Below, piece by piece: positions 34,871 through 46,660 of a stretch of 64,000 nucleotides of DNA. The stretch's first letter is position 1. Every line of letters starts with the position of its first letter. The stretch covers positions 82,320,679 to 82,384,678 of the forward strand of contig OX578137.1 of NCBI GenBank assembly GCA_951213105.1, in the 5' to 3' direction. The position numbers were made by a program, and so were the translations under genes. Origin of the DNA: Amaurobius ferox (Eukaryota > Arthropoda > Arachnida > Araneae > Amaurobiidae). The notes beneath the pieces are model-generated. The model was given only the letters and a program-made list of their open reading frames with translations, was not told the DNA's origin and did not search any database.

Positions 34871-36009
34871 GATTTATTACAGAATTCCAATATTTTAGAT
34901 TTTCCCCACTATCTAGGGGTCAAGTTTCACGTGTATACAAAATTTCAAGTTTCTACCTTTAGTAGTTTAAGATGTATAAGTCTTCCTCTCTCAGTCAATT
35001 CAACTCATCACTATGCAGTCGAAGAATCAGCAATGATTTTACTTACCCCATCGAGTACAAAAGTTTTAACATTGCATATGGTAGAGCTTCGCGGTATTAA
35101 CGGAGATCCGGAAGTCAGGTGACTCAGGTGCCTTCAGGTAAGTCAGGTACCTTCAGGTGACAGGTGACTCAGGTGGCCTTCGGTCTGGGCGTAATTTTCA
35201 AAATGGCTAAAATTAACATTAACCTGCCCCATCGAGTAATTGGTTGAAATTGGTATCAAATGATAAGTTTTTACGGTCTATTAACGGATTTATGAGTTTG
35301 CCGGAAGCTCCAGGTGGCAGATTGCATTCTATATCTTAAAAACGCTTGGATTTATGAGTTTGTCAGTTGGTCCAGGTGGAAGCTTACATATTTGATGCTT
35401 TGCGCATATTGTGGGCTTACATATTAGATGCGCAGATTGTATGATAGATACCCAGGAGGCAGCTTGCATGCTAGCTGCTAGATACTAGATTTCGTCAAGT
35501 TAAAATTTTGAAACTTTAAACAAAATATTGCTAATTATGATGCAAAAGTAACCATTCAAGAAGTTATAGTTCGAATAAAAACATATGCATTATTGCAAAA
35601 TTTAAACTTAAATTTAATTACAATTTCAATTTTTAATAATATTTTTTTAGCTTTACTTATGCAAATGTTTTCATTTTTTACTGTAATTTCTTCAATGGAT
35701 ACTTTTGCATCATAATCAGTAATATTTTTGTTTCTGGAAGCGATAGTTTTGTTGCAATCCTTCGCGCAAGCAACATATACTAAAATAAAATTTTAATAAA
35801 TTGATGATTATTGTGAGACCAGGCTACAGACAGGTTTATATGTGGATATATGAGTTATAACAAGAGTACAAAGGACCCAGACGGGCAGACGCCAATTTAC
35901 AGTACCCCTGACCAGAGAGGTCAATGTGATTGGTTAAAAGTTTAACCACTGAGGAAGGGTTGCCGCGTCGATTTGAGGTTAACCATTGATCGCCGAAGTA
36001 GCGCATCAG
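34871..36009. other. AT-rich DNA with a TCAGGT cluster
   Basis: No gene recognised. At 35110-35185 the hexamer TCAGGT (often TCAGGTGAC or CTTCAGGT) occurs about nine times. 34915-34990 resembles 27398-27470 (GTCAAG...CACGTG.AT.CAA.ATTTCA.GTTTCTAC), a weak dispersed repeat. Confidence 0.5.
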
Positions 36010-36441
36010 ACCTCAAGTACAGTGTCTAGAAGGGATAGTGTGCCGACCGCCTATACCTCCCAATGCTGGGAGATGTTCCTGAAAAGCCGCCTCCGCCAGA
36101 CGGCGTTGGTCTCGAATAAGCGGTCTAAAGCGGAGGAGTTAACATTGAAACAAATGGGAATTTATTGCAAATGAAATGACCGATATCTTTCGAAATAACT
36201 GGAGAATTTGTGTGAAATTGGGTGTGATTATTGTAAGTGGTATACACAGAAAGTCATTTGATTTTCAGAGAGATTGAGCTAGGGATCTATTCTTATTTTT
36301 AAAATTTTATTTAACTTGATCTGGTGTTCGTTCAAACATTTGAAGTCCAAAATAATCAGGTTCATTTATCATAGTAACGTGAAATTCGTTATGACGTTTC
36401 CTCTTGTGGTACATTTCAGTTCTTTCGATTTCGAAGCATAT

Positions 36442-38350
36442 CGGGCTAGCCCGTCCTGGGCCCGCCATAGGAAATTACCTGGTTTTAGAGAATATCTCGA
36501 AAATCAGAGAACGTTGAAAATCTAAGTTTAATATATCGTTTTCTTTTGGGGTGTATTTTAATTCTTTCAAATTTCAACCGTACCGGGTTAACCCGTCTTA
36601 GGCCCGCCTTAGAAACTCACCCGTTTTTGCGGTATAACTCGAGAACAGGTGTATCTAAAAATTCCAAGTTTAGAATATCGTTGCCATTTGCTGTATATTT
36701 TAACTCTTTGGATAAAAATTTTATCGGGCTAGCCCGTCCTGAGTTCAACAAAAGGAATATATCGTTTTTTTGAGAATAACTAAAAATTCGGAGCATCTAG
36801 AATGTATAAATTTAATATGTCATTGTCCTTTGGGGTATATTACATTTCACCGCATTTCGAACCGTATCGGGTTAGCCCGTCTTGGGCCTGCCATAGAAAT
36901 TTACTCGCTTTTAAAAAATAAATCGATCAATCGGAGTAGCTGAAAAATATAAATTTAGTATATCATTTCCATTTGGATGGATTTTAATTTAGATTTTGAA
37001 GCTCGTCGGGCTAGCCCGTCTTGGATCCGCTGAAGAATGCATTCGTTTTTGAAAAGTAAGACGAGAACCGAAGTAGCTAAAAATTCCAAATTTAACATGT
37101 CGTTGGCTTTTGGGGTATATCTAAGTTTCTTCGGATTTGAACTTTATCGGGGTAGTCTGTCCTGGGTCCGACATAGGAATGGACCCGTTTTTTAGAATAC
37201 CTGGAAAATCGGGGAAACTAGAAAATATAAATTTAGTACATCCTTATCTTTTGGGGAATATTTTAATTCCTTTGTTTTTGAACCGTATCGGGCCAACCCG
37301 TTTTGGGCCCGACTTAGAAATTCACTTTTTTAGTGGAATAACTCTAGAACCGGAGTATCAAAAAGTTTCAAGTTTAGAATGTCGTTGTCATTTGCGGTGT
37401 TGTTGTTGTTGTTGTTGAAACCCAGACCGTCCGACCTACCAGAAAGGTGTAAGGTAACTGTTTGGACGGTCGGGAAGTGCCACCCAATTTAGACCGGAAC
37501 CCAGTGGGGGAGGCATCCACAGGGACCGTACCCTCCTTCCCCTACCACCAACCTCTCGGAAGGACTTTCGGACCCACATGTTTAACGTGATCGTACTCCG
37601 CATGAACACGGCGGCAGTTTTGGCAGTGGCTGGAATCGAACCCGGGCCTACCGAGTGCAACTCCAGCGCGCTAACCAATGGGCTACCGCGCCCCGTCATT
37701 TGCGGTGTGTCTAAGCTCATTGGATTTAAAACCTGATCGGGCTAGCCCGTCCCGGTCCCAACAAAAAGAATGTACTCGTTTTTTAGGAATAACTCCAAAA
37801 CTGTAGCAGCTAGAATATCTAAAATTAGTATATCATTGTTTTTTAGGGTATATTTTATTCCAGATGTTCCGAATTTTGAGTTATTCTCAGAAAACGATAT
37901 ATTCCTCTTGTTGGGCTCAGGACGGGCTAGCCCGATGGGGTTCAAAATCTAAATTAAAATCCATCCAAAAGGAAATGATATACAAAATTCACATTCTTTA
38001 GCTACTCCGTTTGATCGAGTTATTCTTGAAAAGCTAGTAAATTTCTATGGCGGGCCAAGACGGGCTAGCCCGATAGGGATCGAAATGCGATGAAATATAA
38101 TATACAACAAAGGGCAATGATATATTAAATTTAGACATTCCAGATGCTCCGAATTTTGAGTTATTCTCAAAAAACGATACATTCCTCTTGTTGGGCTCAG
38201 GACGGGCTAGCCCGATAACATTTTTAATCCAAAGAGTTAAAATATACAGCAATGACAAGCATATGCTAAACTTCGAATTTTTAGATACACCAGTTCTCGA
38301 GTTATACCAAAAAGTAAAGTCATATGGCGGGCCCAGGACGGGCTAGCCCG
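36442..38350. repeat. Array of CGGGCTAGCCCG palindromes
   Basis: Each unit of the foldback carries this 12 bp perfect palindrome or a variant. At 36584 it is CGGGTTAACCCG, still a perfect palindrome after paired changes. At 36868 (CGGGTTAGCCCG) one pair is lost, and at 37148 it is degraded. Beside it lies TCCTGGGCCCGCCATAG or its complement, which fixes the unit's orientation. Perfect copies are at 36442, 36725, 37017, 37738, 37923, 38061, 38203 and 38339. Confidence 0.9.
37387..37708 (-). mobile_element. tRNA-derived SINE with perfect 14 bp target duplication
   Basis: The body 37401-37694 reads on the minus strand from a tRNA-like head (GGGGCGCGGTAGCCCATTGG) with an A box (TAGCCCATTGGTTAGCGCG, about 37685-37667) and a canonical B box (GGGTTCGATTCC, 37643-37632). 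A body follows, then a hairpin-forming 3' module and a (CAA)n tail ((TTG)n on the plus strand at 37401-37417). GTCATTTGCGGTGT flanks it exactly (37387-37400 and 37695-37708). RNA polymerase III would read it; LINE machinery would have moved it. It interrupts the unit that belongs between 37289 and 37738 of the foldback element, so it is younger than that element. Confidence 0.9.
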
Positions 38351-38768
38351 ATAAGCTTCAAAATCGAAAGACTTGAAATGTACCACAAGAGAAAACGTCA
38401 TACCGAATTTCACGTTACTGTGATGAATGAATTTGATTATTTTGGATCTCAAATGTTTGAACGACCACAGATAAAACTAAATAAAATTTTTAAAATATGG
38501 ATATATCCCTAGGTCAATCTCTCTGAAAATCAAATGACTTTTTGTGTATACCACTTGCAATAATTACACCAAATTTCAGACAAATTCCTCAATTATTTCC
38601 AAAGATATCAATCATTTCGTTTGAATTAAATTCCCATTAGTTTCAATGTTAACTCCTCCGCTTTAGACCGCTTATTCGAGACCAACGCCGTCTGGCGTAG
38701 GCGGTTTTTAGGGAACCTGTTTTTCGCCTCGGTCTGCACACTATCCCTTCTAGCCACTATACCTCAAG

Positions 38769-39644
38769 CAAAAAGCGGTGACAACAGGAGGACAACAGGA
38801 TGGATGAGAATATATAGTTCAGAAAAATACGGGGTTGAGATATGCATTTAAGTACTACAGCCAGAAGAACAGAATAGTTGAGCAAAATAAGACGCTCGGA
38901 TAAGCAGTAAGCCACTGACAAAATGCGAATATATGCATTAAGTTCGGCTCTAATACATAGAATCTAAGCATGAATCACATATCTCAATAGTACAGTCATG
39001 ATAGAATATTCTTCAAGTGTGATGTGACGATATTAAAGTTATAAATCGTAAATTTTTTTAATGGGGCCCACAAAAGTCTAAAGGTATCAATAAAGTATGT
39101 GCTTATTAACATATACAGAAGATCATAATCAGTTTTATAATAATAATTTATTTGGTTTCACATATCCAATCTCCTCATTAAATATGAAAATAGTTATTGT
39201 AATTAAAGCATGAATATAATGCTCTTAATAAATAATGTTATCTAAAAGTTAAAATGGGTGCAGTTAATTGTGTAGTATTATGTTCTCTTATTTTATTCCA
39301 GGAACTCGCACTAATGGTGGGTTTTAATTAGAGGCGCAATGTAATGTTTTACAACTTACGATCAACGGTCATGTTTAATGTGTTTAATTTAAAAGTATTC
39401 TTTGAATATTCCTTTATTTTTCAGAACCACAAACATTATACACTGCTTAAAATTAGTATTATCAGATTTACCTTATTGAAAAAATTAACATATATGCTAC
39501 GGATATTTGCTTGTTAGTCTTAAATTTTTTAGGTATTATCGAGGTATAGGAAATGTACAAATTAAAACATGAAACTTAAAAATTCACTCTATTTATGACA
39601 CATTTGAGAGTTCTGAGTCCCCTTAAAGCATTCCTTATGCGTTA
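38769..39644. other. AT-rich DNA
   Basis: No gene recognised. At 39645-39659 a TCTATATAAATAAAA phrase, identical to a Helitron-like 5' end, directly precedes the next element. Confidence 0.5.
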
Positions 39645-39659
39645 TCTATATAAATAAAA

Positions 39660-40057
39660 CTAGCAGCATACCCGTTCTCCGTACGGAGTATAAAATATAA
39701 AGAAACTTATAATTCACAATCATGTGCACTTTATGTTAAAATATTAAATTTATTACTCCTAAAGAGAAGTTTAAGAATATCTGTTATTCCTATGCAAAAT
39801 TATCTTCACAGGCAGATCTGAAGAATAAAACATCCTGGTCCCTTTTGAAAACAATTATACAATAAATAAGAAATTAAATCAGTATATGCAAAATAAAAGA
39901 GCTAAAATTGTATTGGACCCGTACTACTTATATACTCAAATATTAAAAGATATAACCTGTATTAGTAGATTACATGTATACATTGAAAATATCAATAAAT
40001 CCGCAATGAGAGCACAGAATGAAAGAAATGAAGAATGAAAGCACTAAAATTATATGG

Positions 40058-40141
<84 letters not shown>

Positions 40142-41084
40142 CCGTACTATTTTTATTGTCGCAGATTAGAAAATATGGCAGTGTATTAGTAGAAGATTAT
40201 CCGTATTACAATATGAGTCTCAAAAATCTTTGCCAAAATATTTGAGTCGTTTTTATCAATTTGTCGATATTTCAGTCAATTTGGCAACTTTTACGAAAAG
40301 TTGCTAAGTTAGCGATATTCCTCTAACTTTGTAGCTCTGAATTTACAGATCTGAAGAATAAAACATCCAGATCCCGTTTGTATATACTAAATGAAAACAC
40401 TAAAATTATATTAGAAGATATACCCGTTCTACTCTTTTTCTGTTTCAACAATCGGCTAAATGAATTTATTGGGTAAACACAATATATAAGCTTGAAAACT
40501 TTTTTCTAAAATAAATGAAAGTGATGTACGCAGTCCGCAATTGATATAATTAAAGGAAAAATCAAACCGTTTATTTATGAAATATATTTTTACATACACT
40601 TATTTAATATTCAAATAGAAAAATAATAAGTAAATATTGAGAAACACATTTAAATTAATTGCGTTGCTGAGCAATATGATATAAGATAGAATCTTCCTCA
40701 TAAAATGCGAAATTAAATAACCATTTTGATTTCTTTATACTTTTCATTATTGCGTAAAAGCTTGTGAAAAATAAACCATGCAGATAGATTTTCCCTTTAA
40801 ATTCATGTTTCAAATAAGTCATGTTTTTAAAAAGTGGCTAATTAGAGCAAAAAATCTCCCACCAAACTGAGAGATAAAGTTTTAATTCACTTTCAAACGA
40901 TTGTCAAGTTTTCGTTTGGACCACGGAGCTCTGATCGTAGAAACTCCAAATATAGAATAAATTTTAAGTGGGACTATTTCCAGGTTACCCACAAAATTTC
41001 CTCAAATTCGGTTCAGCCGTTCTCCCGTGATGACGCGACAAACAGGCAGACAGACAGACAGATTTTCAATTTTTTTTATATACA
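39660..41084 (-). mobile_element. Helitron/HINE-like element, copy B
   Basis: This has the same termini as copy A on the minus strand: it ends GCTGCTAG at 39660 with T after it, and starts near 41084 with TGTATATAAA (C to G in the initial TC), preceded by CTAG of copy C. The GACA tract is at 41048-41061. A (TA)n of about 70 bp (40061-40132) lies just before the phrase CCGTACTA-TTTTATTGTCGC. It is shorter than copy A through internal deletions. No coding sequence; the IYIYIY frame is the microsatellite. Confidence 0.6.
40061..40138. repeat. (TA)n inside Helitron-like copy B
   Basis: An almost pure TA run. Copies C and D have TA runs at the matching place; copy A does not. Confidence 0.9.
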
Positions 41085-41475
41085 CTAGCAGCATACCCGT
41101 TCTTCGTACGGATAATATAATATAATGAACCTGAAAGTTGACAATCATGTGCAAATTCCTATAGAATACGAAATGATATTTTTAACCAAAATATTTTGTT
41201 AAAATATTTAATACAATGCTCCCAAAATAAGTTTAAGTGTCTCTGTTTTCGCTATACAATATTATATTCACGGGCAGATCTGAAGAATAAAATATCCTGA
41301 TCCCATTTGTAAGCAAATTTACAAAAAAAGAAAGGAATTGAATCAATATATGCAAAATGAAAGCATTGAAATTGTATGGGACCCTTACTACTTATATACG
41401 CGAATACTAAAAGGTATAACCTGTATTAGTACATTACATGTATAAATTGAAAATATCAATAAACTCGTAAGTGAC

Positions 41476-41479
<4 letters not shown>

Positions 41480-41514
<35 letters not shown>

Positions 41515-41516
41515 AA

Positions 41517-41575
<59 letters not shown>

Positions 41576-41576
41576 G
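41480..41576. repeat. (TA)n with GAAA interruptions
   Basis: TA runs broken by AGAAA at three or four places. They give a spurious 77-codon minus-strand frame. Confidence 0.85.
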
Positions 41577-41589
41577 AAATATTATTAAT

Positions 41590-42410
41590 AACCAGTTATT
41601 AAGAATCAAAATGTTAAGCACACCTTGTTACTACAAAGAACATCTTCATAAATTCATCAACACCGTTATCACAAATAACTATCCGCCCAATCTTATTTTT
41701 TCTTTTATTAAAACACATTTTAAATTTAAATTCAAAAACTTGCAACAATTACAGCAACATATTGACAGATCATACTCTAACATTTCTAAATAATTCATAA
41801 TCTCCATGTCTTCTTCTAACAGTTAAACATTTTGTATAATTCACTGTAACCTGCTTTGAGAAAACTGCTTAGTCAGTAACAAAAATTCACTGTAACCAGT
41901 TCAGAGATGGTTGGTAATACACATGCTTTTCCAGAAGTACCACAGTACTAGGGGTAGATATATTATTCATTTTATTTTCATTATATTCTTTTGATATTAC
42001 TTTATAATACTTTGCATCCTCATTTAAATAATTAGCCACAAGCTAGTGTTACAGAATATTTTATATTCATGTTTGATTTTTTTGTGTATTTGATCCATTT
42101 TGTTTTTTCTTCTACGTCGGGCCATTTACATTATTTCTGTAATACATTTTACAGTAGTGTTAACAGAAACGTAGAATCAGCATTAATGAAACATGTATGG
42201 CCCTTGATAACGTACATGGTTTCAGAAATGCTTTTCATATTCATTTTATTCCTTTTATTTTCACTAGATTCCATTTATTCAATTTCCAAATTTCTTGCAT
42301 AGCTCATCGTGCTACACTAGGCTTCTGTTTTGCAATTTATTTACCTTTACCTTCAGTTTACAAGCAATTTTCTTTGGTATTTCTCGGGTATATATATATT
42401 ACAAGTAATC
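41590..42410 (+). other. Foreign block inside copy C, possible Penelope-like trace
   Basis: The plus frame 41611-41793 (60 codons) starts KEHLHKFINTVITNNYPPNLI after six residues. A phrase of the form H-L-x3-L-x3-N-G-Y-P-x2-F-I is typical of Penelope-like and some related RT proteins, just after the RT core. Nothing else of such a protein is legible, so this is weak. The remainder is AT-rich, with a CTGTAACC phrase repeated at 41843 and 41892. Confidence 0.2.
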
Positions 42411-42425
42411 ATAAAAATCTTCTAT

Positions 42426-42453
42426 TATATATATATATATATATATATATTGG

Positions 42454-42490
<37 letters not shown>
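42426..42490. repeat. (TA)n inside Helitron-like copy C
   Basis: TA runs with short interruptions, ending directly at CCCGTACTATTTATATTGTC, the same position as in copy B. Confidence 0.85.
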
Positions 42491-43618
42491 CCCGTACTAT
42501 TTATATTGTCGCAGATTAAAAAATATGCCAGTGTATTAGTAGAAGATTACCCGTATTACAGTATGAGTCTCAAAAATCTTTGCCAAAATAAAACAGACGA
42601 CGTAATACATTGAAAATATCAATAACCCCCGTAATCTTTATACCAAAAAGTCGTAATTGATTCCAATATATGGCAATATATTTCAAAATATATGCTAATA
42701 TATTTCAAAATATACGCCAATATATTTGTACTACTTATATTCTCGTAGATTAGAGGATTTACCCGTGCATTTGTAGAAGATTACTCGTACAACGTACAAT
42801 ATATGAGATTAAACAATTTTTGTCGTAATAAAACAATGGCATAATAACTTGAAAATATCAATAATCCCTAAATCAATACTCCTAGAATATATCAATAGTA
42901 ATAATGTTTAAACCTGAAGACCGTAATTGATATTATCCAGTCAAAAATGCAATGTCAATAAAATTTATTTTTTATATAAATATCTTTATTATTCAAATCG
43001 GAAAATATTTAATAACAATCGTATGCCGCGCCCCCGTTCTACTCTTTTTCTGTTTCAACAATCAGATAAATGAATACTCATATATTGGGTAAACACAATA
43101 TATGAGTTTATTAGCTAAACGCAATATAATAGTTTAAAACTCTCTGCCAAAATAAATGAACATGATGTACGCACTCCGGGATTAATATAATAAAAATAAA
43201 AATCAACCCTTTCTTTTCTAAAATATATTTTTATATCTATTTATTTAACATTCAAATAAAAAAATAATAAATTTTATTAACAGACAGATTTAATTTAATT
43301 GTTTTTCTGAGCTACATGTTATAAGATAGAATCTTCCTCATAAACTGCCAAATTAAATAACCAGTTTGATTTCTTTATACTTTTCATTGCTAAGTAAAAG
43401 TTTGTTAAAAATAAACCATGGAGATAGATTTTTCATTTAAATTCATGTTTCAAACAATTCATGTTTTCAGAAAATAACTAATTAGCGCAAAACTCTCCCG
43501 CCAAACTCAGAGATAAAATTTTTATTCACTTCCAAACGATTTTCAAGCCCTTCGTTTATATAAACCACGGAGGCAGAGAGTAGAACGCCTAGGAAAAAGT
43601 TTCGTTTTTCATTTATTT

Positions 43619-43728
43619 TAGCAAATTTTGAGACTCATATTGTAATACGGGCAATATTTTCTTATTTACGACATATTTTTTTTTCTGCACCGGCATATTT
43701 TCTTATCTACGACAATATAAGTAGTTCG

Positions 43729-43789
<61 letters not shown>

Positions 43790-44239
43790 CCATATAATTT
43801 TAGCTCATTCATTCTTTTATATATTTTAATCAATTACGGCCTTCATGTTTAAATGTTACTGGTTTATTGATATTTTCAATTTATACATGTAATCTACTAA
43901 TACAAGTTTTATCTTCTAACATTCGCGTATATAAATAGTACGGGTCCTATATAATTTTAGCCCTTTCATTATGTATGTATTGATTTAATGTCATATCTTT
44001 TGTAAATTTGTTTATAAAAGTGGCCAGTATGTTTTATTCTTCAGATCTGCCCGTGAAGATAATTTTGCATAGTGTGAACCGATATCCTGAAACGTCTTTT
44101 TAGGAGTAATAAATTTAATATTATACAGAATATGTTGATTAACAATGCCATTTTATATACTATAGGAATTCTGACATGATTGTGAATTTTAAATTTCTTT
44201 ATATTATATACTCCGTACGAAGAACGGGTATGCTACTAG
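43619..44239 (+). mobile_element. Helitron/HINE-like element, copy D, inverted and 5' truncated
   Basis: In plus orientation it ends with the hairpin CCGTACGAAGAACGGG and TGCTACTAG followed by T (44236-44240), the same 3' terminus as the other copies. It begins inside the element at about 43619. A (TA)n of about 55 bp (43731-43786) sits after GACAATATAAGTAGTTCGGG, the complement of the position in copies B and C. Copies C and D therefore form a large inverted pair. Confidence 0.6.
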
Positions 44240-46460
44240 TCCTTCTATATATTTAAAAGCAAAAGCAAAAGCAATAAGTTACGTAACTGCAAACAGATTA
44301 TATGTACGTATATTTATCGCATTTCACATTGAAGCCCTAACAAGACTAATGTTATTGATTGTAATAAAATTTTGGTACGTATATAATAAACCCTTAACTA
44401 TATTTATTGAACTATGATGAAATCATAATGAAACTTTAAAACATAAAATTGCGCAGTTGTGCATTGCATGTTTAAAGTTAATAGTTCATGTTAAAATGTT
44501 CATTTCTATACTTTTTATTTTGAATTAAGAAGTTGATTATTATGTTGATAAGGAACAAAGTTATCCGAATTTACAGAATAATTTGTTACTTTCGAAAACA
44601 TTTCTATGAAACAAGATTTATGTTTCATAATTTTTACATCGCTCTATTAAATGGATGTCGATTTCGATGTTTATTTAAAGCAATGAATAAACAAAAATGT
44701 GTAATTGGAGTTTCTAACATTTAAAAACAAATTCTTTATCAGTTTTTATACAGCATTTGCTTTGTAAATAATTCTTTCAACAAAAATAATTGTTCAGCTT
44801 AATAGAATAAAAAGCTTTATGAAGCGAAAATCGTTTCCATTCCCATTTTCTGACTCTTCAAAGCAATTAGCATAATACAAAACTCTTAAATTTCTTGATA
44901 GTTCCCTTTCTATTTCTAACAAAAGATCAGAATAAATTAAAGTAATACACGGATAAGTCATCCGTGCAGTTATTATGGTCCTTTGTGAAGTAATAGAGGA
45001 TAAAATCCATGTATTGTTCTGTATAATGCTTGCCTAATGAAATACTAGTATCGCAAAGAAATATCATGATTGTAATAATGCATTTTAAATAAATATAACT
45101 TTGTTTAAAGATGTTTTTTTTTCTTTTCTTTTTGCATTTAATAAAAAATGTCATTTATTTGCAGCAGAAATCAGTCTGAAGTTCATTAATCTCAAAAAAT
45201 TACTTTTGGTTCTCTTGCGAAAATCGATTTTGAACGATTTAAAAAGTAATTATGTTCGCATATAGTACACTGGAAACTACCCCAGTGATTTCAAATTTTA
45301 AATTTTCTGAAGTTTACTTATTGAAAATAAAAAGTTACTTGTTTTTTTTTTTTTAGAAAACAAAGCATTCTATGTCAAGAATAATATATCTTGAGATTCA
45401 CAAAGACAGTGATTTTACTCATTAGTAACTTCTTTCGTGCTGTAAGACCCACCTGTAACCAAATGATTCGCCTTCTGGCCTTCAGATCCAAATGAGCCGT
45501 ATTTGGATTCAGTGTAAGAATGGAAGCCTTCAAGTATGCATATAGGAAAACAGGATGTCTGATGTGTGTAATTTACTTCAAATTGCAGATCCTGCTAAAA
45601 GGTTTTTCTTGTCCATAAAAAGAGCAACACAGCTTATTAATAATACAAGCCAGCCAAAGGTACAATCATCGAGTCCTGAACAGAAAATATAGGATTTATA
45701 ATTATTAGTTTAAAAGAAAAGTTTCATTTTATGAGACAACTGGATACATGGTAAAAAGGAGAAAAAAACTGAAATTTTAATTTTTTGATTCGATTAAAAC
45801 TCTATAATGGTTGCAACGAAATAGTATATAAAAGTCCGCAAAAGAGTTTTAACCGCAAATCTTGAAGCGACTCATAGTTTTTAAAATCAATGTCATTTTT
45901 GATCAAAGACAAATTTGGAAAATTGTAAGGGCCCGTCTTCCGTGCTTAATGCACATTTTTTTACTATGAATAGTGATAGGGGCCTAGCGTTTGCTTTTTA
46001 ATATGGACTTAAGAGTTAAGTCGGATATGCTTAAAGCTAGTGCTTTTAGCACCCAGAGAATAGACCATCTGTCATGCAACACGTGGGCAATAGCAAACTC
46101 AAAGAAATGATTGAGACTGGTATTAAATTGGACATAAAAAATTTAAAAAATCAAGTCAAGTCCCAAAGTGTCGAATTAAAATTTGAAACAGAAATGCAAC
46201 TTTACTCAAAATACGAAAATATTGCGTCACTTGAAGATGGAGCTCAAAAGGGGTGAAATCTCATGGAAAAATGTAACTAAGCAATATACATTTATTTAAA
46301 ATATAGGATAGTCTTAGGTTTAATTCATATACTGCTATTAGCGCAAAATTAGGAATAAAATATATTTCCTTTTATACAAAGCTCACCTTTCAGGCGCAAT
46401 CAATTTAATTCGGATTAATAAACTTCTAGATTAGAATACAATTAGGCATTCTTTAAAATT
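44240..46460. other. AT-rich DNA
   Basis: About 2.2 kb with no recognised gene. Frames of 60-75 codons (44533-44724, 44927-45154, 46074-46256) carry no motif. Confidence 0.5.
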
Positions 46461-46660
46461 TATGAAGATTATATATATAGGATGTCCCGGGATCCCAAAA
46501 ATGTTGCCCTCGGCTTTATTTCCTTAAATATTGACCTTAGACATATATAATAAATTACGAAGTTGAGTAAAAAAAGTACAGAATTTTATGAAATCGATAA
46601 ACATTTTCAGGGGATTAAATTTGAAGAAATACAAAATTTAAATTTGTATGCGACCCCCGT

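Larger units (their letters stand above)
36010..38768. mobile_element. 2.7 kb foldback element made of 141 bp palindrome units
   Basis: The terminal inverted repeats begin (A)CAGTGTCTAGAAGGGATAG at 36019 and, inverted, end CTATCCCTTCTAGCCACTAT at 38760. The 8 bp direct repeat ACCTCAAG flanks both ends (36010-36017 and 38761-38768). About 420 bp of unique arm on each side leads into tandem units. Forward unit centres start at 36442, 36584, 36725, 36868, 37017, 37148, 37289 and 37738; reverse ones at 37923, 38061, 38203 and 38339. The spacing is about 141 bp once the SINE at 37401-37694 is removed. Orientation switches near 37860. No transposase frame. The architecture is that of foldback elements (FB and Galileo in flies). 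Terminal CAGTG/TAGTG with an 8 bp duplication would also suit a hAT-derived element. Confidence 0.85.
41085..43618 (-). mobile_element. Helitron/HINE-like element, copy C, 5' truncated and interrupted
   Basis: Its 3' end (CTAG, 41085-41088) abuts the first base of copy B. Homology to copy A runs from 41085 to about 41478 and from about 42490 to 43618. The 5' end (TC plus GACA tract) is missing, cut at the phrase GTTTCGTTTTTCATT where inverted copy D begins. Between the two homologous blocks are (TA)n runs and about 800 bp of foreign sequence (41590-42400). Confidence 0.55.

Noticed and set aside
41611..41793. Confident Penelope-like RT call
   Set aside because: A single 20-residue phrase resembles the family; too little to call a gene.
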